Assembly (NCBI RefSeq): GCF_000346465.2
Contig: NC_034011.1
Span: forward strand, 6,333,714-6,397,713
Direction: 5' to 3'
Origin: Prunus persica
Taxonomy: Eukaryota > Streptophyta > Magnoliopsida > Rosales > Rosaceae
Length of the DNA stretch: 64,000 nt
Shown here: positions 21,068 to 32,304 of the stretch, piece after piece
Layout of the letters: the number at the start of each line of letters is the position of its first letter
Numbering within the stretch: the stretch's first letter is position 1
Made by a program: the position numbers and the translations under genes
The notes under the pieces: model-generated
Seen by the model: only the letters and a program-made list of their open reading frames with translations
Databases searched by the model: none
Told to the model about the DNA's origin: nothing

Positions 21068-22389
21068 AATATATATATAATAAAGGTGGTTTGGATACTT
21101 GGTGAGATTGTGTTGTAATTCCACGCAATACAATATATAAGAGAATCTCTTTTGGAGATGTAAAATTGCCACATGGGCATGAAATGACAAAAAATAAAGG
21201 TTACAGTTATTCCAACTGAGTAGTTAAATTCTACATGAGCTATCAAATTCAAATTTAATATTTTTTTGTTGACATCTCCCTTGAAGATGCGTTAAGTGAA
21301 TGACTCTGCTATTAATAACATCGAGATCTTTTGTGATAAATCTCCATACATGCTGGGCAATAAGTGTTTAAGTTAGGAAATGATATTGTTACTGACAGTG
21401 ATAACAGCTGGTGGACCGTTCAGTACCAAAATAAAATTTCAATTGGGTTGTTGGTCTCCTCAATTAGATATTGCAGATGATGCTTAAGAAATAATGGGGG
21501 TTTTATGGAGTTTGGGGGACTACGGCCATGGCAGGCTTCCTTGTGCTTCCGCCCCTATTTGTACCTACGCTTAAGTGTGGACTCGGACACCATGTCGCTA
21601 TAAAGCAAATATATATATGATATAATACACAAAAATATCTCAATGCATGTTTATCAGTAGTCTCACACAAAAATTTCTTCATTTGAGGAGAGGGAAGAGA
21701 AATGCATCAGAAACTGAAAGCACCACCACTGGTAGGGCCAGCTAATGCCCAGGAGGGTATTGTTCAGTTTTTAATTCCTTTCGTAGTTTTCTGGCGTCTA
21801 TACTTCACAAAACGATTAAATAATTTTCTTTATTATTTCGTACTATAAGTTCTAAAGTTTAGAATAATAGTGTTCCCGCAATGTTTCAATGTATAGATAC
21901 CATCTGTTTCTGAACTCCTTTTTTTTATTTATTAATAAGTGGTAAGTATAAAATGACTCGAGGGATATAGTTCTTCCTTTCATCTACCACTACGGGGATT
22001 CAAACACGTGGATTCTCATATGCAGGATAACTCCTTTTAATCATTTCAAATTTTTTTATAAAATTTGATAAGTTTTAATTTTTTTAGTAACATATAGTTG
22101 TCTAAAGTTCACCCCCTGACAAAACTTCTAGCTACAGCACCGCCGCATCGGGCATCATCCGGTTGAAAATGGTTCGACATTAACTTTCCTTTTAGCTCTT
22201 CTGCGCCGTTTCATTAAATAATTTTCTCTACTGTTAAATATCTGAAGCACCAAACCGCGTGAAAAGGACCATAAAAAACAAAAAATAAAAAGCGTCATGC
22301 ACAAATTCACAAATAAATTATCTGGACCTCACTCGAATATCTAGTGTCTCTTTCAATCTCTATTGTAGAGGACAGCCGTACTTCTGCTT
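21068..22389. other. Intergenic, nothing recognised
   Basis: AT-rich, no long frame with protein-like composition, no terminal repeats paired. Confidence 0.4.
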
Positions 22390-23110
22390 GGATTCCGAGT
22401 TTTTGTATTTAGGTCTCCCGCATTTACTCGTATTTCGACTAATCTAAGCCGCTCAAACGATCTGTCTTTTCTTTTCCCTTCCTGTTCGTGCTCCCTTCTT
22501 CTTCTTTCTGCTTTTTTTATTTGATAGCTGTGTGCCTGAAGGCTGATGCTTCTGTCCAAAATTCAAAATGAATGAGGACATTGGAGCAATTAAAGTATTT
22601 AATGATCATGGTACTCTGGGTTCCTTGTCAAACTTTTCTTTCTTTGTTTCTTTTATTTATTTATTTTTAATTTTTTTTGCTTTTAACATTGCACCCACTC
22701 CACCCTTGACAGCCAACTCTGACCGACGCATAAAAAAGGAAGGAGGACATTCTGTTCAGGCTATGATATTACTGATATTTTTCTCAAAAACAGTCATCCT
22801 ACATATAAGCAAACACACAGCTATCAAATGAAAATAGCAGAAAGAAGAAGAAGAGAGCAGGAACGGGAAGAAAAAAATTAAAGAAAAAAACAGAAAGAAG
22901 AAGAAGTACACTCGTTGGAGAAGGAGAGAAAAAGAAAAACACGCTGTAACCTTTAACTGCGTTAAGTTAGTGTTTAAATGGGTTTTGGAAATAAAAAAAT
23001 TAAATAAAATATGACTTGTCATGTTTTAAGCTGTCATATCATTTGAGTGACTTAGATTAGTCGAAATGCAAGTAAATGCGGGAAGCTTAAATGCAGAGGC
23101 TTGAGATTCC
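22390..23110. mobile_element. ~720-bp TIR element
   Basis: The left arm (22390-22470: GGATTCCGAG, CCCGCATTTACTCGTATTTC, GACTAATCTAAGCC) is repeated inverted in the right arm (23030-23110: TTAGATTAGTCGAAATGC, GTAAATGCGGGA, ending GAGATTCC). About 80 bp per arm with roughly 80-85% match by eye. The flanks (TTCTGCTT and TTCTACTC) are only similar, so a target duplication is not claimed. Non-coding. Confidence 0.6.
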
Positions 23111-23293
23111 TTCTACTCCATCAAGGAAGGTACCACCTTTATACTGTAAACCTGTATTTAATTTAAAATTCAGAATTTATTTTCTTAATTTCGTGTTGGT
23201 GAAAAACTAACGGATATATCAGAACATTTTAATTGGTGGAAATCCCAAATTGTTTCTCATACAAACATCACTCTTTTTTCTATTTTTCTTTTT

Positions 23294-23767
23294 GGCTTAA
23301 ATGTTGAAATGGTCCCTGTGTTTTACTTTATCGGCCAATTTAGTCCTTGTGTTATTAATTTGGCCAATTTAGTCCATGTGTTTGTATCTATTAACAAATT
23401 TGACCCTTTCCGTCAAAATTATTTTAAAACCTAAAAAGAACATTTAAAATTAATTTAAAATTTTGTAATTAACTCAAATAATAATAATGCTAAAATGATT
23501 AAAACCCACACAACCTCAACCTCCAATGGTCTCGATTCCTGTAGGGAAAAAAAAAAAGGGTTCTTAGTAGAATTGATGCCTACTCTTTTCTTGCCGCAAA
23601 TAGTCTTCTATCTTATGTTTAAGATTTTCTCATACTCTACCTTTCATCTCTCTCTCCTCTTCGATCCATTGGTCTGAATGTCGTCGACTTTTGCTGCAGC
23701 CAGGATGATTAATTGGCGGTAGAGCCGTCAAGCTTACGGTGACCGGCTATGATGATCTTCATGATTT

Positions 23768-23804
<37 letters not shown>

Positions 23805-24140
23805 GTTGTAGTTTAGGTGGGGTTGGAATGGTGGTGAGGGTGGCTATGGTTTTGGAGTTGGAGTGGTGGTGCTGAGGGTGGCTGGGTTTGGGAGGTGGTT
23901 GAGGTGTGTGCGCAAAATTGGGGTAGGTGAAATTTAAAAGAAATATATTCCATTTTCAGTTTGAATTTAAAATTTTATAATCAATTACAATTTTTTTTTA
24001 TAATTAATTTTACATTTTTAAAGGAATGGACCGCATTGACTAACATATACAAACACAAGGACCAAATTGGCCAAATTGATAAGACAGGGACTAAATTGGC
24101 CTATGAGATAAAACACAAGGACCATTTTAACATTTAAACC
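23294..24140 (+). mobile_element. Mutator-like non-autonomous element, copy 1 (847 bp)
   Basis: Ends GGCTTAAATGTTGAAATGGT ... inverted at the right as ACCATTTTAACATTTAAACC. TIRs extend beyond 100 bp. It is flanked by an identical 9-bp TTTCTTTTT (23285-23293 and 24141-24149). The body includes an (AG)n tract at 23771-23802 and a short frame starting MIKTHTTSTSNGLDS at 23495. An inverted-orientation copy of the whole unit is at 39840-40688. Confidence 0.85.
23771..23802 (+). repeat. (AG)16 microsatellite
   Basis: Uninterrupted AG dinucleotides inside the Mutator-like element; the matching (CT)n is at 40175-40194 in the other copy. Confidence 0.95.
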
Positions 24141-24331
24141 TTTCTTTTTTCCCAAAAGGATGTACAAATTTCCCATTAATATACACTAATCATTTGACAC
24201 ACGAATTGGTTCGGTATTGCACAAGCAGCATATTTGAGCCATGTCGAAACAAGGTAATTATGCCTAATGGGCCGGCACGGCCCTTTCCGTTTAAAACTTA
24301 TGTATTAAATTACATTTACTTTAGAGAAAAA

Positions 24332-24620
24332 TCTATATATATATAAAGCAAAATTCAGAGCATGGTGAAACATTCAAAATATCAGAAAATATCCATGATT
24401 AATGCAAACATTAAGAGTTGAAATTATCAATTAAATGAGGATAATATGGTAAATTCACACTTTTTCATATTAAAAAAATTAAAATTAAAAGAAAAATCAG
24501 ATAATGAATCCTATTTTTATGAAACACAACTACCCATGATCTTTTTCAATTCTAAAATAAATTTAAATTATTTTTTTAAAAAACCTCCCGCAGGCGCGAA
24601 AGTGCGTGCAGAGAGGCTAA
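24332..24620 (+). mobile_element. Helitron-like non-autonomous element, copy 1 (289 bp)
   Basis: Starts TCTATATATATATAAAGC after an A and ends ...GCAGAGAGGCTAA before a T, with a small GC hairpin (GCGC-GAAA-GTGC) just before the CTAA end. There are no TIRs and no target duplication. This is the Helitron pattern (5' TC, 3' hairpin plus CTRR, insertion between A and T). It aligns along its length with 42825-43108 and, inverted, with about 43746-44005. Confidence 0.65.
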
Positions 24621-24649
24621 TAATACATAATATTATTACATTTATATCT

Positions 24650-27229
24650 TAAATTCAAGTGTATTTGTTTCTCTAATAATAATATGTATTAAAATTGAAT
24701 GTTTTCCTCCTCTCTCCTCTCTCTCTCCGCCTCAATATTTCTATTCGGATTTCCAGAATCCGCATTAAAAAAATTTCTTCTTCATCATCAGCTATATTGC
24801 AATTTGCATGTTTCATTTTCTTTCCTTGTAATCATATTTAATTTTTTAGTTTATTAATTAATTACTATTATTATGGCGAGGCTCCTGTATTTGTTAATTA
24901 ATTCGGCGTTGAAATACAGTGTTGGCGTTGAAATACAGTGCTGGAAAAGTGAGAAACGTACAGACAGAGGCATCAGTCGCTTAATTATTTGCTTCATGAA
25001 TTTAATTTTCCATCTGCATTCGTTGGGGCCAAAGCCCAACAACAGAACTAATCTCCATTCATTATGATGTAGAGGCTCTACAGTAGAGCAATGCTATTCA
25101 CTTTTTTTTTTCTTTGTTAGCTTCAGTGACTAAGAACAAACTGGAGAGGAAAGGTCCAGGGGCATAAAAAAAGCACATGTAACTCCGAGTATAGTTGATG
25201 GACCATTGCTATAAATAACCTTTATTTATTTATTTTTTGTTATTTCGTTTTTATAAATATTTGGAATGAATTTCCAAGTTTACCCATAGATTTAATGGAA
25301 AAATAGACAGACTTGACAAAAGGGACTAGTAATGCAACACCACACATAATTAGGTGACCTCTGCAGCTATTTTTAGAGTTGAATGACCAAAATATAATTA
25401 CGAGTATAATTCAGGAACCATTGCTACAATTAATCCAAGAAAATAATAGATGAACATACTAATTTAATTTGTGACAATAAAAACCTGAGGGGCAAAATTG
25501 GTAATCCGAAGAGTGAGCATGGGATATGTCCAGTGATAGAAATATCGTATATTATTTTAATAGCTAACTTGAGGGACCATTTCGTCCAAAAAAAAAACTT
25601 GGGGGAGCAGTGCTATGACAGATGTCTAGCAAGTATGGACACAATCACTTTTGAGGTAGCCTACTTTCTCAACTGCAAGCAGGAAAAGGAGTCTTGCCTC
25701 CTATAGGAAGAAAGCCATTGAAACCTCAAGTCTGCACGTATCTCGCCTCTCTTAGTAGAACCCTAGCAAAGCCTAGAGAGAAACTCACCTAATACGTGGG
25801 GCTACAATTTGAATTTGAATTTGAATTTGAAAAGTAAATATAAACGTTGTTAAACTCAATAGATAGAATAATCGAAATTTCACAAACCCAAAACAAACTA
25901 TATAGGTGGAGAGATCAACTATAAAAAATAAGAGAAAGTTTAACAAACCTTAATTAAGTGAGTTAACTCAATTGAAATTTGATAATATATTATATTGAGA
26001 ATAAGACGAAGAGGAAGTATGTTTTGTTTACCAAAAAAAGAAAAAAATGAGTGAAAAAGACTTAGATTTTAAGAATTTTTGTTTAAAAATATAATAATAA
26101 TAATAATAGATATAGTAAATTTAAGAAGCCAAATTTTGTCTTAAAATATATCTATCGATGATTCCACCATTTATATTGGGAATAATACTGGAATGTCATT
26201 CCGACACGAAATGGTTAAATAGTTTCCTGTAAACACTGACATTGGGTGATGATATGATCAAATATTTAATGCTTTTAATTGGATTGGTTTTTTGGTAGGA
26301 TGTTCAATATTGTTATCTTTGTCTTCTAGTGAAAGGCAATATTGTTCAGAGAATAGCGATAAAATTTTACTGATAGGAAGCGTAACTAGTAAAAAAAAAC
26401 TGGGGCTAATGTGGTAGGGGACATGGCCTCGTAAATGCAGCTTTAATTATTTAGAAGTGTGGTAATTTTCAATTCTTGTTAAACAGTTCTCACCATTCAA
26501 TTTCTTCTGGTGAACATTTCATTATTCGTCATTATTTTCTACCCAAAACTATATATATGCAGTACTCTTCATTAACGATTTTCATAAATTGGCCTCTATA
26601 AGGTAAAAGAAGAGAGATTTTACTAATAATTGTTGAACATATGATAGTGGCAGGGGAACGTTGTCGAGGTTCAACGGATTAATAAACATCCAATCCTACG
26701 TTATCGATATGCGACAAAAAAACACTTGCATGCAGTAGGCCCCCTCAACTAATTAGTCGTTTTTTTTCAACCTGTGGTGAAAAGGCCAAGATTTTTAAAG
26801 ACAAACGTTCAACTTACTATGGGCCGTGGGGAGCTAGTAGGTTGTCTTTGGGGCAGCACTGTAGTTTTTAAGTTTTATAATTTTATATTTTAACTGAGAT
26901 TGCAACATATTTTTAAGAGTTATTAGCTTTTTTATGAAGCTTGAGGAACCACGTCCATTATATGTCTATATATGCCTCCGCCCTTGTCTATGGGCAACAC
27001 AACAAGAACAATTACAAGAGTTGAAAACGTCTGTGAGTTTGGATGATGAATTTAAGAGTACTAATTTTTTTTCTTTTTCAATGGATTAAGAATTTAAACG
27101 AATGAGATTTAAAGTTCTAAAATTTATAAATAATTTTTGTTTAGAAGTTAACTCAAATAAAAACATAACGAAATTTATATAGGAATGTTAGAATTCATGT
27201 TGGTGTCATCTGTGTTAATGATGGTGGTG
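24650..27229. other. Intergenic, old repeat debris, no gene
   Basis: No credible coding sequence. Between 25195 and 25610 the phrase G(G)ACCATTGCTA(T/C) and variants recur (25200, 25420, 25575, 25600), suggesting an eroded TIR element. 25807-25831 is a short (TTTGAA)n run. Confidence 0.4.
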
Positions 27230-28012
27230 GTATTTGATAGGATCCGACCCAAATTTCACTTTGGAATCTGAGCCGAACTCTATGCGTACCCAACACTTGG
27301 CAGGTGTCGGGCACTTTTGACCAAAATGCCCTTTTAAGTTTCCGAAATTCTTTTTCTTCAAGTTTGACTTTTGCTAAAAATTCGGCAGAGTCTCCTCTGT
27401 AATTCACTAATTTCCCAAAAATTTTACATGTGTAAAACATGATTTTATAATCCCAAACGTTCAACATGCATAATAATAGAATTCATGCAACCAAACATCA
27501 CATCATTTTGGCCTCAGGCCTCTTTAACCCAAATAAATCGTTCCGCCATCTGAAATTGATCTCAACTTTTACAACATCAAGAGTACATTAACAATTTCCA
27601 AATAGCTTAGCAGAATAACCTTTCAAACACTCGAACTTATGGCTGCACCTAGTAACCCTAGGTTGCCTATGTACCCTTACTGAGGGATCAAGTCATACGT
27701 AGTTCTTTCACTTATTATATTTACACATAAATAGGCTACTCAAATAATTTCCTCAAATTCATGAATCAAATTATATTTTACTTGCATAAATCATATGTTA
27801 AAACAAACAAACTCATAAAACGCTTTTAATTCTTCCTTCAAAGCTCACAGAAAGCTCATGTACGCGAATGAAGAACAAAACCATTCATGACTTGCCTCAT
27901 AAAATCAGAAAAATAGGTATTAAAACTTTTACCCAAAAATACCAAGATAAAATCCTCAATTTTTGTTTAAACCTCTTAAAACCCCAAATATTCTCCACCT
28001 AGCATACCCCCA

Positions 28013-28135
28013 TTCATATTCCGTCAATTCCTTTAATATACCATCAATTCCGATAATTTTCCGTCAATTCCAATTGTATTCGGTCAATTCCATGAATTTT
28101 CTGTCAATTCCAATAATGTACCGTCAATTCCTTAT
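28013..28135. repeat. Tandem CCGTCAATTCC repeats
   Basis: About six units of a ~20-bp repeat (CCGTCAATTCCAATAATTTT and variants) inside the solo LTR. Confidence 0.8.
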
Positions 28136-28149
28136 GTCAAATAATGTGA

Positions 28150-28325
28150 CACATTCTCGTAGGCCTCGGAAACTCAAAGTCAACCTGAGCCGTATTCCTC
28201 GCAGGCCTTAGAACCACAAAGTCAACCCTAGCCGCATTCCTCGCAGGCCTTGGAGACACAAAGTCAACTGAGCCGCAGTCCTCGCAGGCCTCGAAAACAC
28301 AAAGTCAACCGAGTTGCAATCCTTG
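28150..28325. repeat. Tandem ~40-bp CTCGCAGGCCT repeats
   Basis: Four to five units containing CTCGCAGGCCTYGGAAACAC followed by AAAGTCAACC, immediately after the previous repeat field. Confidence 0.8.
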
Positions 28326-30302
28326 AACCACATGGTTCAGGCGTCCCCGAAACTCGTGGGGCATTATCAAAAATAACAAAACTATTTCAAGGCAACTGGA
28401 GGGGTACCCTAGGGTGGGTTTGAAAACCTTATACCAAAACTTATCATAAAATTTCACATACTCCACAAATCTATATTTCAAATCTTTTCTCAACTTTCCA
28501 AAAATCAGTTCTCAACTACCTTAGAATTTACAACCCATACTGTTGAAAACTAGTGTCCATAACTTATCTTTTCAAACCACTGCATATATATATATATATT
28601 AAATATCGACAAGTACTTAGATATATAACTAATTTATTATTCACGTCGAAATCCGATTACATAGTAATTCATTCAATAACACTCAGTCAGACACTTTAAT
28701 AATAAATAAATAAATAAAAACCCCTAGAGATTCCATCACTTCCAATAATGCATGAACTTCGAATATCATAAATAACATCTAGAAATACCACAAAATATTA
28801 TAATAAACTCAAAATCCATTCATAATCAAACAATTCACATTACCAGGCAATAACGTTCCCCAAATTTATATTAATATATTTTGTCCAAATACTTCATCAT
28901 AATATGCATCGAAAACTTCTCAAACATATATCCATATTCAAAACAACCATGACCCTCAAAATCGAAATAGTCAAAATTCCACTTTTAAAACATTGTACTT
29001 CTAGAAGGGTGAAACTACCTTGGAAGACTCACGTTCAATTGAGGGTCAAACTTTCTAAATTGGGTCAACTTGGCCCGCGGGCCCACGACATCTTTTTTTC
29101 AAACTGAGAGTTCCTACGGGTTCAATAAGGTTTACTAAACATGTCCTGCAAGTTTGGTCAGAATCGAACGGTCGGATCACTCACGATCGCACAATCAGAC
29201 GGTTATCGTTTATCTGAACTTTGAATTATTGAATCAGAGTATCCGGGACTCCGATTCTCGATTCGAGAATTTTTACACAATTCTAGATGTGCCTAGATCA
29301 ACATAGATTAAAAGGGAGTCGATCCAACTATCCGAACATATCGAACCTGGATAACGCCTAATATGTGATATCCGATCGACGATCAAATGATAACCAAATT
29401 CGTATCCAAGCATACCTTCGTGCTTGGGACGACATGAGGATTATTTTAGGATTTGAGGACCAGCCAAAAAGTGGCCCACGCGCCGCCATAGGCTCCTGCA
29501 GCGCGTGGGTGTCCAAAGCGGTTCCAGTGATCGAAAAATCTCCAAATCGCTGATCAAGACTTATACCTACATGATCAGCGCGTAGAGTGGAGCAATTTTT
29601 GTTCTTGGACCGACCCCAAAAAGTCGACGGAAGTGGCCGAAATCGGAGGTCAAAACTGGCCAAAATTTCCATCGCTTAATTACCCACCAAAATGCAGAAA
29701 TTTCTCCTAAATACCACAACCAACAGCTAGAACATCTTGAGAGGATGGGAAAGCATACCTAGATCGCAAAATTTGGTGCCCGAAATCGTTCGAACGAGCT
29801 TGAGAAAAATTTCACAAAAACCGGTCACTTTCTCTCATTTTTCCGGCCAAAACCGGCTGCGGTGATGGCTGGGCTGGGTTGGGAAAACGAGTTTGGTGTG
29901 GTCCTTTTGGGGCCGGTGCTGCCAAGAATGGCGGTTGATGGTGGCGGTGGTGCCTCTTGAAGCCACCGGCTCGAAAAGGAGGGGGTGGGGAGGGGACTGT
30001 GCAGGGGAGAGAGAGATAGAGAGAGAGTGGTTCTGATATTTAAAAACTCAACTTCGAAAAAATCACGATTATGCCACTTAATTTCTTTTGATCGTAATTT
30101 CTTCATTATAACTTCGATTTGAGCCCACTACGTGTCTACAAACTCATCTCTACACGATCTACATAATAGTACCAGTCAATTCCCTAGAATCTTTCCTAAA
30201 CAAAAAGTCAACTTTAAGCCCATTAAAATATTCTCGGGGTAAAATTATCTTTCATGTGATTATTTTATTAATTAAATATTAATTTAGAATCGGGTTATTA
30301 CA

Positions 30303-30536
30303 GTACTAGTGGTAAGGTGGTGGTCGGGTAGGGGCAATAATGTTGGTGGTGGTGATTGTGGGTGAAGGTGATGATGGTGGTCATGTGGTATGATGACAGT
30401 GATCATGTGATTCAATGTCTCAAGTTAGAAGTATTTAATTAATCTTTAACATAAAATCATGAATGAAAACTTTTATTTCAATTGAAGGACAAAATGAGAA
30501 CTTTGGAACAAATTTGGGTACCCGCAAAATCTCTAG
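30303..30536. other. GGT-rich low-complexity flank
   Basis: GTGGTGGTGATTGTGG-type sequence. It continues the GGT-rich sequence left of 27230, supporting that the solo LTR interrupted one GGT-rich stretch. Confidence 0.5.
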
Positions 30537-32082
30537 AAAAGAAAATTGTGAGTGCTTTTGTTAGGTTGTATGTAAGTTGGTAGCCAAAACTTTTGCTAAT
30601 CGTCTAGAGTTAGTATTGCCTTCAGTCATTCATGATACACAGAGTGCTTTTGTTCCTCATCGCAATATTTTAGATAATGTGATGGTTGGTTTTGAACTTA
30701 TGCATTCTGTCAAGCATATGAAGCGGGGAAAAAAGTGGCAATGGCACTCAAGTTAGATATGGCGAAGACATAATCATCTTGAACGGTCATTTTTAGAAGC
30801 AATGAAGCTTTAGTTTGGTTTCCCATATAGTTTTGTTGTTCAAATTATGGATTGTCTTCACTCTGTGTCTTTTTCGGTTCTTTGGCATGGCACTCTTTTT
30901 GGTCTCATTATTCCACAAAGAGGTTTACGACATGGATGTCCTTTTTCACCTTATTTATTTTTTATTTGTGCTAAAGGCTTCTCTGGTCTATTGTGTCATG
31001 CTGAGTTTGAGGGTCTTTTACTCAGGGTATGTGCGGGTCGTTCTGATCCAAGGATTTCACATCTATTGTTTGCATATGACAGTCTTCTTTTTCTTGAAAT
31101 GTCAGAAGCTATGTTTCTTACCTTGAAGGAGATTTTCCACATTTATGAAGAGGTTTCAGGTCAGCAAATTAATATTCATAAATCGACTTATCTTTTAGTC
31201 CCAATGCCTCTCAGGAAGTTATAGATGTTGTAGCCGCTGCGCTTGGTGTTCCAGTCGTAGCTTGTCATGAAAGATATTTGGGTTTACCAACTATGGAGGG
31301 TCATGGGCGCATGGAGCTTTTATGTTTTGTTCGCGATCGTGTGTGGAGTACTCTTAATGGTTGGAAGGAAAAATCTCTTTCAACAGTAGGAAAGGAAGTT
31401 TTATTAAAATCAGTGGTTCAATCTATACCATCATATTCAATGAGTGTTTTTCGTCTACCAAAGAGTCTTTGTACTGAGTTATCTTCTATGTGTGCCAATT
31501 TCTGTTGGGGCAAAAAGCACAACCGCAGAGGGATACATTGGGGTAAATGGCATTCTCTTTGCTATCCGAAAGAGGATGGTGGTTTGGGTTTTCGGGATGT
31601 TGTTAATTTTAATCAAGCTTTGTTGGCTAAGCAATGTTGGCGTATTCTCCCCAATCCGTGTTCTTTGGCCAGCCAAGTTTGTCAAGGACGATATTTTCCC
31701 AATAAGTCTTTTTAAAATGTGGGCAAAGGACGAAAATTGTCTTATATATGGAGTTCTCTTTTGTGGGGTTGAGAATTACTTGTAAGTGGGCTTCGTTGGA
31801 GGGTTGGGGATGGTCTTTCCATTAAAATATATTCAAATGCTTGGTTACTTTACTATACCAGTTTACAGATTTCCTCTCCTCGACTTCTTTCATTTGATGC
31901 TTATGTCAGCGCTCTCATACATGTTGACGGCTGTTGGGATTTTGATTTAATTCAGCAGGTTTTTTGGGCTTCTGAAGCTGCTGCTATTATGTCCACTCTT
32001 TGCCATCCCAGACAAATTAATTTGGCATTTTCAGAAAAATGGTATCTATAGTGTCAAAAGTGGCTACCGAGTTGCACAAGAT
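30537..32082 (+). pseudogene. LINE reverse transcriptase remnant
   Basis: The frame reads [65 protein letters not shown], then EVSGQQINIHKS and LNGWKEKSLSTVGKEVLLKS, in the order of a plant LINE RT. The catalytic F-A-D-D is F-A-Y-D here, so the active site has lost one Asp. Frameshifts occur at about 30755-30840, 31220 and 31715. The N-terminal endonuclease is absent (5' truncation). A dead copy. Confidence 0.8.
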
Positions 32083-32087
32083 GCTAC

Positions 32088-32263
32088 TGAAGAAGAATAC
32101 TATTTAGTTTAATATTGTTGTGTGTTATGCATCTCACAAAGAGGGATATATATACATGTAGGGTTACAATCCTAATCCCACTATCACATGGAGTAATTAC
32201 AGGATTATACTGGGAAATCTAATATTACAAAGAGTTACCTAAAATATAATACAAAAGTCAACA
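32088..32263 (-). repeat. 3' LTR of copia B
   Basis: Starts TGTTGACTTTTGTATTATAT on minus directly after the purine tract GAAGGGGAG; ends ...TTCTTCA at 32088. Confidence 0.8.
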
Positions 32264-32304
32264 CTCCCCTTCAAGCTGGTGTATAGATATCACTCATGCC
32301 CAAC

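Larger units (their letters stand above)
27235..30302 (-). mobile_element. 3.07-kb solo LTR (chromovirus-like)
   Basis: On the minus strand it starts TGTAATAACCCGATTCTAAA (30302) and ends GGTCGGATCCTATCA (27235), i.e. TG...CA. Flanks are GTATT (27230-27234) and GTACT (30303-30307), a 5-bp duplication with one mismatch. No gag or pol inside. Length and the TGTAATAACCC start fit long LTRs of plant Ty3/gypsy chromoviruses; that assignment is inference. It contains two short tandem-repeat fields (28013-28135 and 28150-28325). Confidence 0.6.

Noticed and set aside
28013..28325. CRISPR-like array
   Set aside because: Contiguous degenerate minisatellite units without unique spacers, in a plant LTR.
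30815..31126. Membrane-like frame (FRFFGMALFLVSLFH...) as a gene
   Set aside because: It is an out-of-frame reading of the LINE reverse transcriptase.
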